Positions 25,751-34,645 are shown, counted from the stretch's first letter. The stretch: DNA of 64,000 nucleotides from Chimaeribacter coloradensis (GCF_002858715.1 NZ_PJZH01000007.1:93740-157739); one strand, 5' to 3'. Program-made: numbers and translations. The notes: generated by a model not told the origin, from the sequence alone.

Positions 25751-26150
25751 CGCTGGCCGGCATGCCATTTTACGTATCGCGCGCCCGGTGACGGAGCTGG
25801 CGGCGCGCAGTGCGCTTTACCAGGCCGGGCTGGGGCTGGAGAAACTGGGAGAGTTCATTGATCACCAGGGGTTCAGCGGCGTGATGCTCGGTTACCCCGG
25901 CGCGGCCTGGCATCTGGAGTTTACCCACTGTCCGGCGCACCCGGTCAGCCCGGCCGCCACGGCCGAGGATCTGCTGGTGCTCTACCTGCCTGATGAGGCG
26001 GAATGGGCCGCCCGTTGCCGGGCGATGGCGCAGGCCGGTTTCCGGCAGACTGCCGCCTTCAACCCCTACTGGGACAACGCCGGCCGCACCTTCCTCGACC
26101 CGGACGGCTACCGCACGGTGCTTCAGCGGCAACAGTGCCCGGTGGCGTAA
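25743..26150 (+). CDS. VOC (glyoxalase/bleomycin resistance) superfamily protein, YycE-like
   Basis: 135-aa protein with the paired beta-alpha-beta-beta-beta modules of the VOC fold: RIARPVTELAARSALYQAGLGLEKLGEF in the first half, and AQAGFRQTAAFNPYWDNAGRTFLDPDGYRTVLQ in the second. The substrate is unknown; metal ligands cannot be assigned with confidence. The ATG at 25743 follows GAGGAAGAGG and overlaps the end of the toxin gene, so translation is probably coupled. The open frame from 25698 lies inside the toxin. Confidence 0.8.
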   Translation: MSNAGRHAILRIARPVTELAARSALYQAGLGLEKLGEFIDHQGFSGVMLGYPGAAWHLEFTHCPAHPVSPAATAEDLLVLYLPDEAEWAARCRAMAQAGFRQTAAFNPYWDNAGRTFLDPDGYRTVLQRQQCPVA

Positions 26151-26250
26151 ACGCGTTGCCGTGTGGCTCCGTTAGCCTCCCGGTTTCCCTTTTCCCCTGC
26201 AGCGGCCATACTTTCTGCCGGAGACGTTTTTCAATCAATGGGATAGCAGA

Positions 26251-27222
26251 ATGCAGAGTCTTGATCTCACGGTGGTGCAGCAGGCGGCGCGCTGGATCAC
26301 CACGCAACCGGTGTGGCTGTGTACGGTGCTCTCGACCTTTGGCTCCTCGCCGCGTTCGCCGGGCGCGCTGATGGCGGCCACCGCCGACGGGCACTACAGT
26401 GGCTCGCTGTCGGGCGGCTGTGTGGAAGAAGATTTCATCGTCCGGCTGCGGGCCGGGGCGTTCCGGCAGGCGAGCCAGGTGGTGCGCTACGGCGACGGCG
26501 GCCTGGCACCCAACCGCGCGCTGCCGTGCGGCGGCGTGCTGGACATCCTCATTGAGTACCTGCCCTGCAACGACGCAGGCGCGGACTACCTGGCCCGGCT
26601 CGGGCAGGCGCTGGCCGGCCACGGCGCGCTGGTGAAACAGCTGACGCTGCCCGCAGCCTGCCATGCGCTCACGCCGGACAGCGGCCCCGGGGCCACCCGC
26701 GTGGCGCGTGACGGCAACCACCTGACGTTGCACATCGCCGCCGCGCCGCGGCTGGTGATTGCCGGGCTGTCGCCGGTGGCGGTCTACTGCGCCGGGTTTG
26801 CGGTGGCGCTGGGCTTTGAGACGGTGGTCTGCGAGCACCGGCCGGAGGAGCTGGAAAACCTGCGGCCGCAACTGGCCGAGGGGGTGATCGTCGAGCCGCA
26901 GTTCCCGGCGAAATTTATTGAGCAACAGGGCTGCCACGCCCACACCGCAGTGGTGGCGCTGACGCACGACCCACGCATCGATGATCTGGCGCTGATGGAG
27001 GCGGTGCAGACGCAGGCGTTCTACATCGGCGCGATGGGGTCGATGAAAAACAGCCAACGGCGGCGTGAACGGTTACAACGGATCGGCGGGTTGACGGAGG
27101 CGGAGCTGGCGCGGGTGCATGCGCCGATTGGGCTGGACCTCGGCAGCAAAACCCCGGCGGAGATTGCGCTGGCAGTGATGGCCGATGTGGTGGCGCATAA
27201 AAACCGCCGCCCGGTGGCCTGA
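26251..27222 (+). CDS. paoD: XdhC/CoxI-family molybdenum cofactor chaperone (PaoD-like)
   Basis: 323-aa protein that binds the molybdenum cofactor, helps its sulfuration/cytosine modification, and inserts it into the large subunit of the aldehyde oxidoreductase encoded opposite. Features are the N-terminal XdhC_CoxI motif FGSSPRSPGALMA with SGSLSGGCVEEDF, the cysteine in ALPCGG, and a C-terminal Rossmann-type domain (RLVIAGLSPVAVYCAGFA, then FYIGAMGSMKNSQRRRERL, IGLDLGSKTPAEIALAVMADVV). In E. coli paoD is the last gene of paoABCD; here it is on the opposite strand, tail to tail with paoC. Confidence 0.9.
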   Translation: MQSLDLTVVQQAARWITTQPVWLCTVLSTFGSSPRSPGALMAATADGHYSGSLSGGCVEEDFIVRLRAGAFRQASQVVRYGDGGLAPNRALPCGGVLDILIEYLPCNDAGADYLARLGQALAGHGALVKQLTLPAACHALTPDSGPGATRVARDGNHLTLHIAAAPRLVIAGLSPVAVYCAGFAVALGFETVVCEHRPEELENLRPQLAEGVIVEPQFPAKFIEQQGCHAHTAVVALTHDPRIDDLALMEAVQTQAFYIGAMGSMKNSQRRRERLQRIGGLTEAELARVHAPIGLDLGSKTPAEIALAVMADVVAHKNRRPVA

Positions 27223-27262
27223 CGGCAGTGCCGCACCGGGTAGCACGGTGTGGAATGCCGCG

Positions 27263-27340
27263 TGCCGGAACGGCATGGCGATAGCGAAAGCGCCGTGCCG
27301 GAACGGCGTAACAGCAGCGAAAGCGCCATGCCGGAACGGC
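27263..27340. repeat. Three tandem 33-bp repeats
   Basis: The 12-mer TGCCGGAACGGC occurs at 27263, 27296 and 27329, exactly 33 bp apart. The intervening GCGAAAGCGCC is also shared between copies. It is non-coding and lies between the convergent paoD-like and paoC genes. Confidence 0.8.
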
Positions 27341-27347
27341 AGTAAAC

Positions 27348-27372
27348 GCGGCGCGCCATAAGGGCGCGCCGC
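27348..27372. terminator. Hairpin between convergent paoD-like and paoC genes
   Basis: GCGGCGCGCC, 5-nt loop ATAAG, then GGCGCGCCGC form a perfect 10-bp stem just downstream of both stop codons. It lacks a T-run; a bidirectional or Rho-assisted terminator is likely. Confidence 0.6.
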
Positions 27373-27381
27373 GGAGGGCCG

Positions 27382-29709
27382 TCAGATCAGCTTATCAAGG
27401 GTGATCGGCAGCTCGCGGATGCGTTTGCCGGTGGCGTGGTAGACGGCATTGCTCACCGCCGCCGCCACGCCGACAATCCCCACTTCACCCACGGTTTTCC
27501 CGCCCAGCGTGCTGGCCTGATAATCCGGCTCGCCGACGTTGATCACCTGAATCTCCGGGATGTCGGCGTTGACCGCCATCAGGTAGTCCGCCAGGTTGGC
27601 GTTGAGGATGCGCCCGTCACGCGCGTCGATCATCCCCTCCTCCAGCAGCGCCTGCCCGATGCCCATCACGATGCCGCCAATCCACTGGCTTTTGCCCAGC
27701 GTCGGGTTGTAAAGCCGCCCGCAGTCGAAGGCGCTCACCACCCGCTTGACGCGCACGGTGCCGAAATCCTCATCCACCGCCACTTCGACAAAGTGCGCGC
27801 ACCAGCTGTGCGCCCCTTTGGTGCTCTCCATCATGCTGGCGCTCTGATCGGCGGTATCGCGGTCTTTTTCACCGGCATCCGGTTTGAAGGTGTCCTGATG
27901 CACCACCAGCTGATCGCGATCCGCCAGTTTCAGCAGCTCGGCGAAGGCGATGCTGTGCCCATTGGCGCGGACGTCCCCCCCGGCGAGGATCGCCGTGTCA
28001 CGCGGCACGCCATACAGCGGCGAATCCGGCTCCGTCACCGCCAGCTCCAGCAGCATCTCCCGCGCTGCGCCTGCGGTTTTATGCACCGCGGCGGTCAGCA
28101 GGTTGGCGAGCTGCGAACCGCCCGCCACCGGCGCGCGCGGCAGCGCAGTGTCACCCAGCTTCACGCTGATGTCAGACGACGGCACACCCAGCACCTCAGC
28201 CGCCGTCTGCGCCAGGATGGTGTAAGTGCCGGTGCCGATGTCCGCGCCGCTGCTCTGCACCTCAATCCGCCCCTGGCGGTCGATGATGATTTTCGCCTCG
28301 CCCGGCGTGGTGTGCACCGGGTAGGTACCGGAGGCCATGCCCCAGCCGATCAGCTCCCGGCCGTTGCGCATTGAGCGCGGCTCCGGGTTGCGCTGCGACC
28401 AGCCAAAGGCGTCGGCAGCGGCGTGGTAAGCCTCGCGCAGGCGGCGGCTGGTCCACGGCACCCCTTCCGACTGATCCCGATCGGCCCAGTTGCGCAGCCG
28501 CAGTTCCAGCGGGTCGAGTGTCAGCGCGTCGGCCAGCTCATCCATCGCCACTTCCAGCGCATAGGCGCTGGGGTTCTGGCCGGGCGCGCGCATCCAGCCG
28601 GGGTTCACGGTGTTCACCCGTACCAGCCGGTGGCGGGAGAAGAAGTGTTCCGTGGCGTACATCAGCGGCGTCACCGAGTTGCACGGCTCCTGGTGCGTGT
28701 CTTCGATCGCCGTCTCGTTCCAGCTGTCATGCACCATCGACAGCAGCCGCCCTTCGGCGGTCGCGCCGAGTGACAACGCCTGCCGGGTGCGCGGCCGCCC
28801 GCCGTAGCCGGTAAAGGTCTGCGGCCGGGTCAGCACCACTTTCACCGCCCGGCCCAGGGCGCGCGTGGCGAGGCAGGCCAGCGCCACATGGCCGTGCGGC
28901 GCGCCTTTGGAGCCGAAGCCGCCGCCGACGTAGGGTGAGATCACCCGTACCTGGTCGATCGCCAGCCCAAACCACTCGGCGATGTTGTTGCGCGCGCCGC
29001 CGACCCACTGGCTCGGCTCCCAGACGGTGAGCAGGTCATCCTGCCACTGGGCGATGCAGCCGTGCAGCTCAATCGGCGAGTTGTACTCGCGCGGCGTGGT
29101 GTAGACGCCGTGTACCCGCACCGGCGCGTCGGCCATCGCGCGGTGGGCGTCGCCCCACTCCACGTCGAGATCCTCCACCGGCTCCGGCTGCGCCTGCGGG
29201 TCATCCGGGTTGATCAGCGCCGGTTCGGGCGCGTAAGCCACCTTCACCCGCGTGGCCCCTTCGGTGGCCTGCTCCAGCGTTTCCGCCACCACCAGCGCGA
29301 TGTGCTGGCCGTTCCAGCGCACTTCATCGCTCTGCAACGGCACGTAGGTCGCCGCCGCCGAGCCGCCGCCGCTGAACGGGGTGCCGGGGTTGAGTTTCAG
29401 CCCGTCAAGGTGGGTGTAGACCGCCACCACACCGGGGCACTGTTTCGCCTCCTCTGTCTCAATCGAGGTGATGCGGCCATGCGGCACGGTGGCGTTGACC
29501 ACCACACCGTAGAGCAGGTCGTCCGGTTTGAATTCGGCGGCGTAGCGCGCCTCCCCCTTCACTTTCAGCCGCCCTTCCAGGCGTTCACGCCCCTCGCCCA
29601 GCGCCTGCAATGGCGGTTCGGCGGTGACCGGCGTGGCAAACGGCGGGGTCAGGGTTTCACTGGCGGCGGCCTGCGGCGGGCGCTGCGTCTGTTCTGTTGG
29701 CGTGGTCAT
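27382..29709 (-). CDS. paoC: Aldehyde oxidoreductase molybdenum-binding subunit
   Basis: Large subunit of a three-subunit xanthine-oxidase-family enzyme that oxidises aldehydes to acids at a molybdenum-cytosine-dinucleotide cofactor. It has 775 aa, with an N-terminal Pro/Thr-rich tail (~45 residues) beyond the ~732 aa of E. coli PaoC. Seen are ERLEGRLKVKGEARYAAEF, the cofactor-binding GGGFGSKG, and the C-terminal catalytic-glutamate motif GKTVGEVGIVG. It overlaps paoB by 4 bp. The order is paoA-paoB-paoC on the minus strand. Confidence 0.92.
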   Translation of the reverse strand: MTTPTEQTQRPPQAAASETLTPPFATPVTAEPPLQALGEGRERLEGRLKVKGEARYAAEFKPDDLLYGVVVNATVPHGRITSIETEEAKQCPGVVAVYTHLDGLKLNPGTPFSGGGSAAATYVPLQSDEVRWNGQHIALVVAETLEQATEGATRVKVAYAPEPALINPDDPQAQPEPVEDLDVEWGDAHRAMADAPVRVHGVYTTPREYNSPIELHGCIAQWQDDLLTVWEPSQWVGGARNNIAEWFGLAIDQVRVISPYVGGGFGSKGAPHGHVALACLATRALGRAVKVVLTRPQTFTGYGGRPRTRQALSLGATAEGRLLSMVHDSWNETAIEDTHQEPCNSVTPLMYATEHFFSRHRLVRVNTVNPGWMRAPGQNPSAYALEVAMDELADALTLDPLELRLRNWADRDQSEGVPWTSRRLREAYHAAADAFGWSQRNPEPRSMRNGRELIGWGMASGTYPVHTTPGEAKIIIDRQGRIEVQSSGADIGTGTYTILAQTAAEVLGVPSSDISVKLGDTALPRAPVAGGSQLANLLTAAVHKTAGAAREMLLELAVTEPDSPLYGVPRDTAILAGGDVRANGHSIAFAELLKLADRDQLVVHQDTFKPDAGEKDRDTADQSASMMESTKGAHSWCAHFVEVAVDEDFGTVRVKRVVSAFDCGRLYNPTLGKSQWIGGIVMGIGQALLEEGMIDARDGRILNANLADYLMAVNADIPEIQVINVGEPDYQASTLGGKTVGEVGIVGVAAAVSNAVYHATGKRIRELPITLDKLI

Positions 29710-30701
29710 GCGAGGCCTCCGGCAATCATCAGGGCGCGGGCAATCACGCGCGGAAGAAGGGTGAGCTTGTAGCCGTTGTGCTGGTGGGCCACCGCCCCCT
29801 GGGTGATGGTCTCTGCCGCCTGCCGCAGCACCGCTTCGTCAAACGGCTGACCGCGCAGCGCCTGCTCCACCTCGCGGGCGCGCCACGGCACGGTAGCCAC
29901 GCCGCCCACGGCGATCTGCACCTCAGCGATGGTGTTGTCTTTCGCCAGTTCCAGCCCTACGGCGGCGCTGGCGGCGGCGAACTCATAGGAGGCGCGGTCG
30001 CGCACTTTGAGGTAGTGGGAGCGCTTAAGCGCCGCGGTCACCGGGATCTCAATGGCAGTGATCAGCTCACCGGGGGCGAGGTCGTGCTCGAGATCGGGCC
30101 GGTCGCCGGGCTGCCAGAAGAAGGTGGCGATGGGGGTCTGGCGGCTGCTGCCGTCCGGCGCGCGCAGGTGCAGCACCGCGTCGAACGCCGTCAGCGCCAC
30201 AGCCAGGTCACCGGGATAGGTGGCGATGCAGTGCGCGCTGGTGCCGAGCACCGCATGGTTGCGGTTCAGGCCGTCCAGCGCCGCACAGCCGGAGCCGGGG
30301 TTACGTTTGTTGCAGGCGTCATAGCCCTGCGGGTCGCGGAAGTAGCTGCAGCGGGTGCGCTGCAACAGGTTGCCGCCCAGCGTCGCCATATTGCGTAACT
30401 GCGCCGAGGCGGCCAGCGCCAGGCTGTCGGCTACTGCCGGGGCGGTGGCGCGGATCTGCGGGTGGTCAGCCACCCGGCTCATCTTCGCCAGGCTGCCGAG
30501 CAGGATGCGTTCGCCGGTGACGTGGATGGCGTCCAGCCCCGGCAGGTGGGTGATGTCTACCAGCCGCTCCGGCCGCTCGACTTCGCACTTCATCAGGTCG
30601 AGCTGGGTGGTACCGCCCGCCAGAAAACGGCTGCCCGCCCCGGCGGCCTGCTGCTGGGCGTCGGCTAGATCGGTGGCGCGCTGGTAATCAAAGGCTTTCA
30701 T
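29706..30701 (-). CDS. paoB: Aldehyde oxidoreductase FAD-binding subunit
   Basis: 331-aa FAD subunit that passes electrons from the iron-sulfur subunit to the acceptor. It starts MKAFDYQRATDLADA and has the FAD-binding LAGGTTQLDLMK and ATLGGNLLQRTRCSYF. A cysteine-rich insertion follows (C in TRCSYF, then ACNKRNPGSGCAA, then TSAHC), matching the extra [4Fe-4S] cluster known in E. coli PaoB. It overlaps paoA by 14 bp and paoC by 4 bp, so the three are one operon. Confidence 0.92.
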   Translation of the reverse strand: MKAFDYQRATDLADAQQQAAGAGSRFLAGGTTQLDLMKCEVERPERLVDITHLPGLDAIHVTGERILLGSLAKMSRVADHPQIRATAPAVADSLALAASAQLRNMATLGGNLLQRTRCSYFRDPQGYDACNKRNPGSGCAALDGLNRNHAVLGTSAHCIATYPGDLAVALTAFDAVLHLRAPDGSSRQTPIATFFWQPGDRPDLEHDLAPGELITAIEIPVTAALKRSHYLKVRDRASYEFAAASAAVGLELAKDNTIAEVQIAVGGVATVPWRAREVEQALRGQPFDEAVLRQAAETITQGAVAHQHNGYKLTLLPRVIARALMIAGGLA

Positions 30702-31185
30702 GGGCGGCCCCCTGGAGCTGGTCGGCGGCTTCGCGCACCGCAGCGACGATATGGGTGTAAGCCCCGCAGCGGCAGAGGTTGCCGCTCATGTATTCGCGGA
30801 TTTCATCGTCCGACCCGGCATGCCCCTCGCGGATGCAGGCCACGGCGGACATAATCTGCCCCGGCGTGCAGTAGCCGCACTGGAAGGCATCATGCGCCAG
30901 AAATGCCTGCTGAACCGCATGCAGGGTGCCGTCCGGGGCGGCCAGCCCCTCGATGGTGGTGATCTCGGCCCCGTCGGCCTGGGCGGCCAGGGTCAGGCAG
31001 CTGAGCACCCGCTCGCCGTTCACATGCACGGTGCAGGCACCGCACTGCCCCTGATCGCAGCCCTTCTTGGCACCGGTGAGATCGGTGTGTTCGCGCAGGG
31101 CGTCGAGCAGGGTCACGCGGGAGTCCAGCGTCAGCGGCGTCTCCTGCCCGTTAATCCTGAGGCGTAAGGTCTGTTGCTGTGCCAT
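30688..31185 (-). CDS. paoA: Aldehyde oxidoreductase [2Fe-2S] subunit, without Tat signal
   Basis: 165-aa subunit carrying two [2Fe-2S] clusters: the plant-ferredoxin type GCDQGQCGACTVHVNG and the helical type CGYCTPGQ...GNLCRCGAY. E. coli PaoA is 229 aa and begins with a twin-arginine signal; here the protein starts MAQQQTLRLRINGQ. Even the open frame back to 31305 contains no twin-arginine motif, so the complex is predicted to stay in the cytoplasm. The ATG at 31185 has AGGAGGAC upstream. Confidence 0.9.
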   Translation of the reverse strand: MAQQQTLRLRINGQETPLTLDSRVTLLDALREHTDLTGAKKGCDQGQCGACTVHVNGERVLSCLTLAAQADGAEITTIEGLAAPDGTLHAVQQAFLAHDAFQCGYCTPGQIMSAVACIREGHAGSDDEIREYMSGNLCRCGAYTHIVAAVREAADQLQGAAHESL

Positions 31186-31375
31186 GGTGTCCTCCTGAAA
31201 AAAGGCGGCAGAGGCGGTCTGCCGTATGGGAAATAGCCCATTAAGTATTGCGGCTATTCGCCAGAGAGCCAGCCCGATGCGGCAGGTTGCGGATTTTCCG
31301 CACAATTCCCTCCCGGCAGGAAAACGGCAGGCGCACTATACTCAAGGCTTTACCCCCCTGACCAAGGAGCCGGAG

Positions 31376-31720
31376 ATGGCACAACCCGACCAGAGCAAAC
31401 GCCGCCACTACACCCTTTACCTTGCCGATAACCATATCCTGGCGCGCAACAGCGACCAGCACCTGATCGACCTCGGCCCGGTGGAGCAGCGCGACGGCGG
31501 CTACCACTACGTGCTGGATGGCGACAACAGCCAGGGCGACGCCCTGCCCAACGCCAATGCAGTGCTGGAGGACGTGGAGCGCAACCTGACTTTCCTGTTC
31601 CTCGACGGCCAGTTTACCAGCCTGCCGGACCTCAGTGAGGAGTATGGCGAGGCCGTGGAGACCGCCCCGGCGCGGGAGATCGCGCTGGACGAGCTGGCCA
31701 CCGGGCTGGACCCGGCCTGA
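31376..31720 (+). CDS. Uncharacterised acidic protein, 114 aa
   Basis: It starts MAQPDQSKRRHYTLYLADNHILARNSDQ, with AAGGAG 9 bp before the ATG. The frame is open upstream to 31226 but without a better ribosome site. It is soluble and acidic in the second half (ALDELATGLDP end), with a central hydrophobic strand (NLTFLFLDGQF). No family is recognised. It is divergent from paoA, with about 190 bp between the starts. Confidence 0.7.
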   Translation: MAQPDQSKRRHYTLYLADNHILARNSDQHLIDLGPVEQRDGGYHYVLDGDNSQGDALPNANAVLEDVERNLTFLFLDGQFTSLPDLSEEYGEAVETAPAREIALDELATGLDPA

Positions 31721-31845
31721 TCCCCCGCCCTTACATTCCCTTACAGTTACCCGGTGGTTTTTTCGCCCGCGCTGCGTTTTATTTAACAGCTATTTAACAG
31801 ACACCCGGCCCCGCGCCGGGTCTCCGCACGCTGACACAAGGCTTT

Positions 31846-32055
31846 ATGACCGCACCGCGCAAACATTTCCTGCTCAATTTCCTCTTTGCCCTTGCCCTGT
31901 TTTCGCTGGTGAACCTGACCCTGTTCAGCCACCGCCCCCACCCGCTGCTGCATGCGCTGGTCGCCGCGCTGTTTTTTGCCGCGCTGGTGGCGCTGGTGAC
32001 CAGCGGCCGGGGCGCGCGGCTCTGGCAGCGGCTGAGGAAAACCGTGCGCCGTTAG
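31846..32055 (+). CDS. Small membrane protein, 69 aa
   Basis: Two hydrophobic helices (FLLNFLFALALFSLVNLTLF and LLHALVAALFFAALVALVT) separated by a short His/Pro loop, with a basic C-terminus (RLWQRLRKTVRR) that should face the cytoplasm. Function unknown. The ribosome site AAGG precedes the ATG. A 7-bp stem ACCCGGC/GCCGGGT lies upstream at 31803-31821. It ends within the stop-codon region of the esterase on the other strand (4-bp overlap), so the two are convergent. Confidence 0.65.
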   Translation: MTAPRKHFLLNFLFALALFSLVNLTLFSHRPHPLLHALVAALFFAALVALVTSGRGARLWQRLRKTVRR

Positions 32056-33539
32056 TTCATCCTGAACTGTGTTTGCGCCTCAAGAAAATCGAGGCGCGCC
32101 GGGGCCGGTTCCGCGATCGCCTCACTGCCGTTGTTGCCGATTTGCCATATCCCCTGCCCCTGCGGGCGGTAAGGCGGCCAGGCGGCATAGCCGCTGGGGT
32201 TCGGCGCGCCGCTGCGCGCAAAGGCGAGCCAGCGTGCCATCAGCTCCCGCGACAGCGCCTGGGAGGCGGCGTCCGGCGTCATCTCCGTGTCCAGCGTGCC
32301 GAACACATAGGGGATTTCCGCCGTGTGGATCGCGCCGGGCTGGCTGCCCCGCTGTGACGCAGGCAGGTAGCGGAAGTAGTAGCGCCAGGTCGGCAGGCCG
32401 TGCTGCGCCGAGGCGGTGGCCAGCGCGCGGGTGTTGACGGTGGCAAACTTGTCGGTGGCGATCTGCGCGGCGCGCAGCGCATCCTGTCCGCTGCCGTAGC
32501 CGTCGGTGAGCTGCCGCGCCTGCTGCCACGTCGCCTCCCCCAGCCGCGCCGGGACGGAGGCGCGCCACGGCGGCGGGAAGAACCCCGCCTCATAATCATT
32601 GCTGCCGATCAGCAACGGCACGCGCCGGGTCTGCCCCTGCGCAAAAGCGTCACGGGTATGCTGCGTCAGCGTCCGGCCATCGATAAACGGCATGGTGGCG
32701 CTTCCCGGCAGCGGCAGCGCCAGCAGTTGCGCGGCAGGCAGTGCGCGCAGCGCCTGCGCCGTCGGGGCCGTTACCTTCGCCAGTGCCTGAACGAACACCG
32801 CTTCCGCCTGCGGGCGCGACGCCTCTGGCAGATCGATCGCCCCGGACTGCATAATCGCCTTGTTGAACAGCCCCGCAGCAAGCGGCGAGGCCATCAGGTA
32901 GCCCACTGACGCCCCGCCCGCGGATTCGCCCCACACCGTGACGTTGTCCGGGTCACCGCCGAACGCGGCGATGTTCTGCTTCACCCACTTCAGCGCCGCC
33001 ATCTGATCCAGCAGGCCGTAGTTATTGCCGCCGTCCGCGCCCAGCGCCGGGTGGGCGATAGTGCCGAAAATGCCCAGCCGGTAGTTGAGGCTTACCACCA
33101 CCGCCCCCTGCGCCGCCAGCGCCGCGCCGTTATAGAGCGGCAATGAGGCAGCCCCGAGCCGGAACGCCCCGCCATGTATCCAGACCAGCACCGGCAGGCG
33201 CTTCCCCTGCTGCGGCTGCCAGACGTTGAGCGTCAGGCAGTCTTCACTCATCGGCTGCTGCGCCAGCGCCGCTTCCGGCCCCTTGTCCGGCGGCGTCTGC
33301 ATACAGGCGGCACCAAACTGCGTGGCGGCCCGCACGCCCGGCCACGGTGCGGGCGGCTGCGGCGGCTGCCAGCGCAACGCCCCCACCGGCGGCGCGGCAT
33401 AGGGAATCCCGAGGTAGGCGGTGGCGGCACCGTCAGGTTTGCCCTGCACCTGGCCCTGCGCCGTGGTGACCGGTGCCTGTGCGTGGGCGGCGGTGGCCGC
33501 CATCAGCCCGGCGAGGCAGGCTAACGTTCTGCTTTTCAT
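32052..33539 (-). CDS. Secreted type-B carboxylesterase
   Basis: 495-aa alpha/beta-hydrolase of the carboxylesterase B family with a Sec signal peptide (MKSRTLACLA...AHA, cleavage ~20/21). The nucleophile is S206 in GESAGG, the oxyanion-hole HGGAF is at 122-126, and the conserved C79 and C101 probably form the family disulfide. It hydrolyses carboxylic esters; the substrate is not evident, but the operon partner is a resorcylate-decarboxylase-like enzyme, so an aromatic (depside or tannin-like) ester is possible. The start overlaps the upstream gene by 4 bp, so the two are translationally coupled. Confidence 0.88.
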   Translation of the reverse strand: MKSRTLACLAGLMAATAAHAQAPVTTAQGQVQGKPDGAATAYLGIPYAAPPVGALRWQPPQPPAPWPGVRAATQFGAACMQTPPDKGPEAALAQQPMSEDCLTLNVWQPQQGKRLPVLVWIHGGAFRLGAASLPLYNGAALAAQGAVVVSLNYRLGIFGTIAHPALGADGGNNYGLLDQMAALKWVKQNIAAFGGDPDNVTVWGESAGGASVGYLMASPLAAGLFNKAIMQSGAIDLPEASRPQAEAVFVQALAKVTAPTAQALRALPAAQLLALPLPGSATMPFIDGRTLTQHTRDAFAQGQTRRVPLLIGSNDYEAGFFPPPWRASVPARLGEATWQQARQLTDGYGSGQDALRAAQIATDKFATVNTRALATASAQHGLPTWRYYFRYLPASQRGSQPGAIHTAEIPYVFGTLDTEMTPDAASQALSRELMARWLAFARSGAPNPSGYAAWPPYRPQGQGIWQIGNNGSEAIAEPAPARLDFLEAQTQFRMN

Positions 33540-34645
33540 GCTTTTCCTTGTTTCTCCGGGGCCAGGTGTAAAATGCGCTCAGCGTTGCCACTGGCCACCG
33601 CGTGGCGCTCGCTGTCAGTGAGGGCAGCCCGTTTAAGCCATGCTACGGCGGTTTTACTGTCCTCAAACGGGTAGTCGATGGAGAACATCACATTCTCACT
33701 GCCGAAGGCATCCAGCGCACAGCGCAGGGCGCTGTCCGAGCAGACGCCGGAAGTGGTGAGGCGGACATTCTGTTTCAGGTAGTAAGAGGGCGGGTGCGGC
33801 AGCGTATGGGTGGTGTTGCTGATGGCGATGCGGCTGTCGAGCCGCCAGAGCTGGATCGGCAGGGTTTCGCCCATATGGCCCAGGATCACCTGCGCGCGCG
33901 GGAAGCGCTCAAACACCCCGCTGAACACCAGCCGCAGCGCATGGCTGCAGGTTTCCACCGCCCAGCTCCAGACCGGCCCCCACATCTCCGGGTGATCGCT
34001 GTACATGTGCGATTTGTCCGGCGGGTTGCCGGGGTGGAGGTAGACGGGCACATCCAGCGCCTGCACCCGCTCCCAGAAGATGTCGTAACGCCGGTCGTCG
34101 AGGTAGACGCCGTTGGTCTCGCCGTTGACCAGCGCGCCCTGGAAATTGAGCTGTTTCACGCAGCGCTCCAGCTCATCCGCGGCGGCTTTCGGGTCCTGCA
34201 ACGCGAGGTGGGCGAAGCCGCCGTAACGGGTGGGCTGTTTCGCCACCTCCTCTGCCAGCCGGTCGTTGGCCAGCCGTGCCAGGGCGACGGCGCGCGCGCT
34301 GTCCGGCTCGATCTGCACCCCCGGCCCGGAGAGCGACAGCACGGCGAAATCCACGCCGTTTTTATCCATCACCTCCAGCCGCCGCGCCCCGAAGTCCGAG
34401 AGGATCGGCACCACCTTATCAAACAGCGCCGGGCGGATGTTCTGTTTGGTTTCTGCCAGATAATCAACAAACTCCGGCAGGATAAAGTGTTCCTCCAGCG
34501 CGATGATGCGCCGCGGCGCGGCCGGTACCGGAACAGGGGCCGGCTGCGGTGCGGCGCGCGCCGCCCCCGGCAACAACAGGCCGCTGCCCGCGGCCACGGC
34601 GGTCACGGCCGCCGAACGGATAAATTCTCTGCGATTGGACATCAT
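33536..34645 (-). CDS. Tat-exported amidohydrolase, gamma-resorcylate decarboxylase-like
   Basis: 369-aa member of the amidohydrolase-2/ACMSD family. After the signal it closely follows 2,6-dihydroxybenzoate decarboxylases: LEEHF (metal ligands E52, H53), RLEVMDKNGVDFAVLSLS, YLHPGNPP, ILGHMGETLP, and MFSIDYPFED with the metal aspartate. The N-terminus has a twin-arginine motif NRREFI, a hydrophobic stretch and AARAA. The ATG at 34645 has GGGAG just upstream; the open frame to 34753 is rejected because the Tat signal would then be internal. A nonoxidative decarboxylase is the likely role, but hydrolases of the same fold cannot be excluded. Confidence 0.85.
   Translation of the reverse strand: MMSNRREFIRSAAVTAVAAGSGLLLPGAARAAPQPAPVPVPAAPRRIIALEEHFILPEFVDYLAETKQNIRPALFDKVVPILSDFGARRLEVMDKNGVDFAVLSLSGPGVQIEPDSARAVALARLANDRLAEEVAKQPTRYGGFAHLALQDPKAAADELERCVKQLNFQGALVNGETNGVYLDDRRYDIFWERVQALDVPVYLHPGNPPDKSHMYSDHPEMWGPVWSWAVETCSHALRLVFSGVFERFPRAQVILGHMGETLPIQLWRLDSRIAISNTTHTLPHPPSYYLKQNVRLTTSGVCSDSALRCALDAFGSENVMFSIDYPFEDSKTAVAWLKRAALTDSERHAVASGNAERILHLAPEKQGKA

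Noticed and set aside
31226..31375. N-terminal extension of the 114-aa protein
   Set aside because: The extension lacks a ribosome site and covers the divergent promoter region with paoA; AAGGAG supports the start at 31376.
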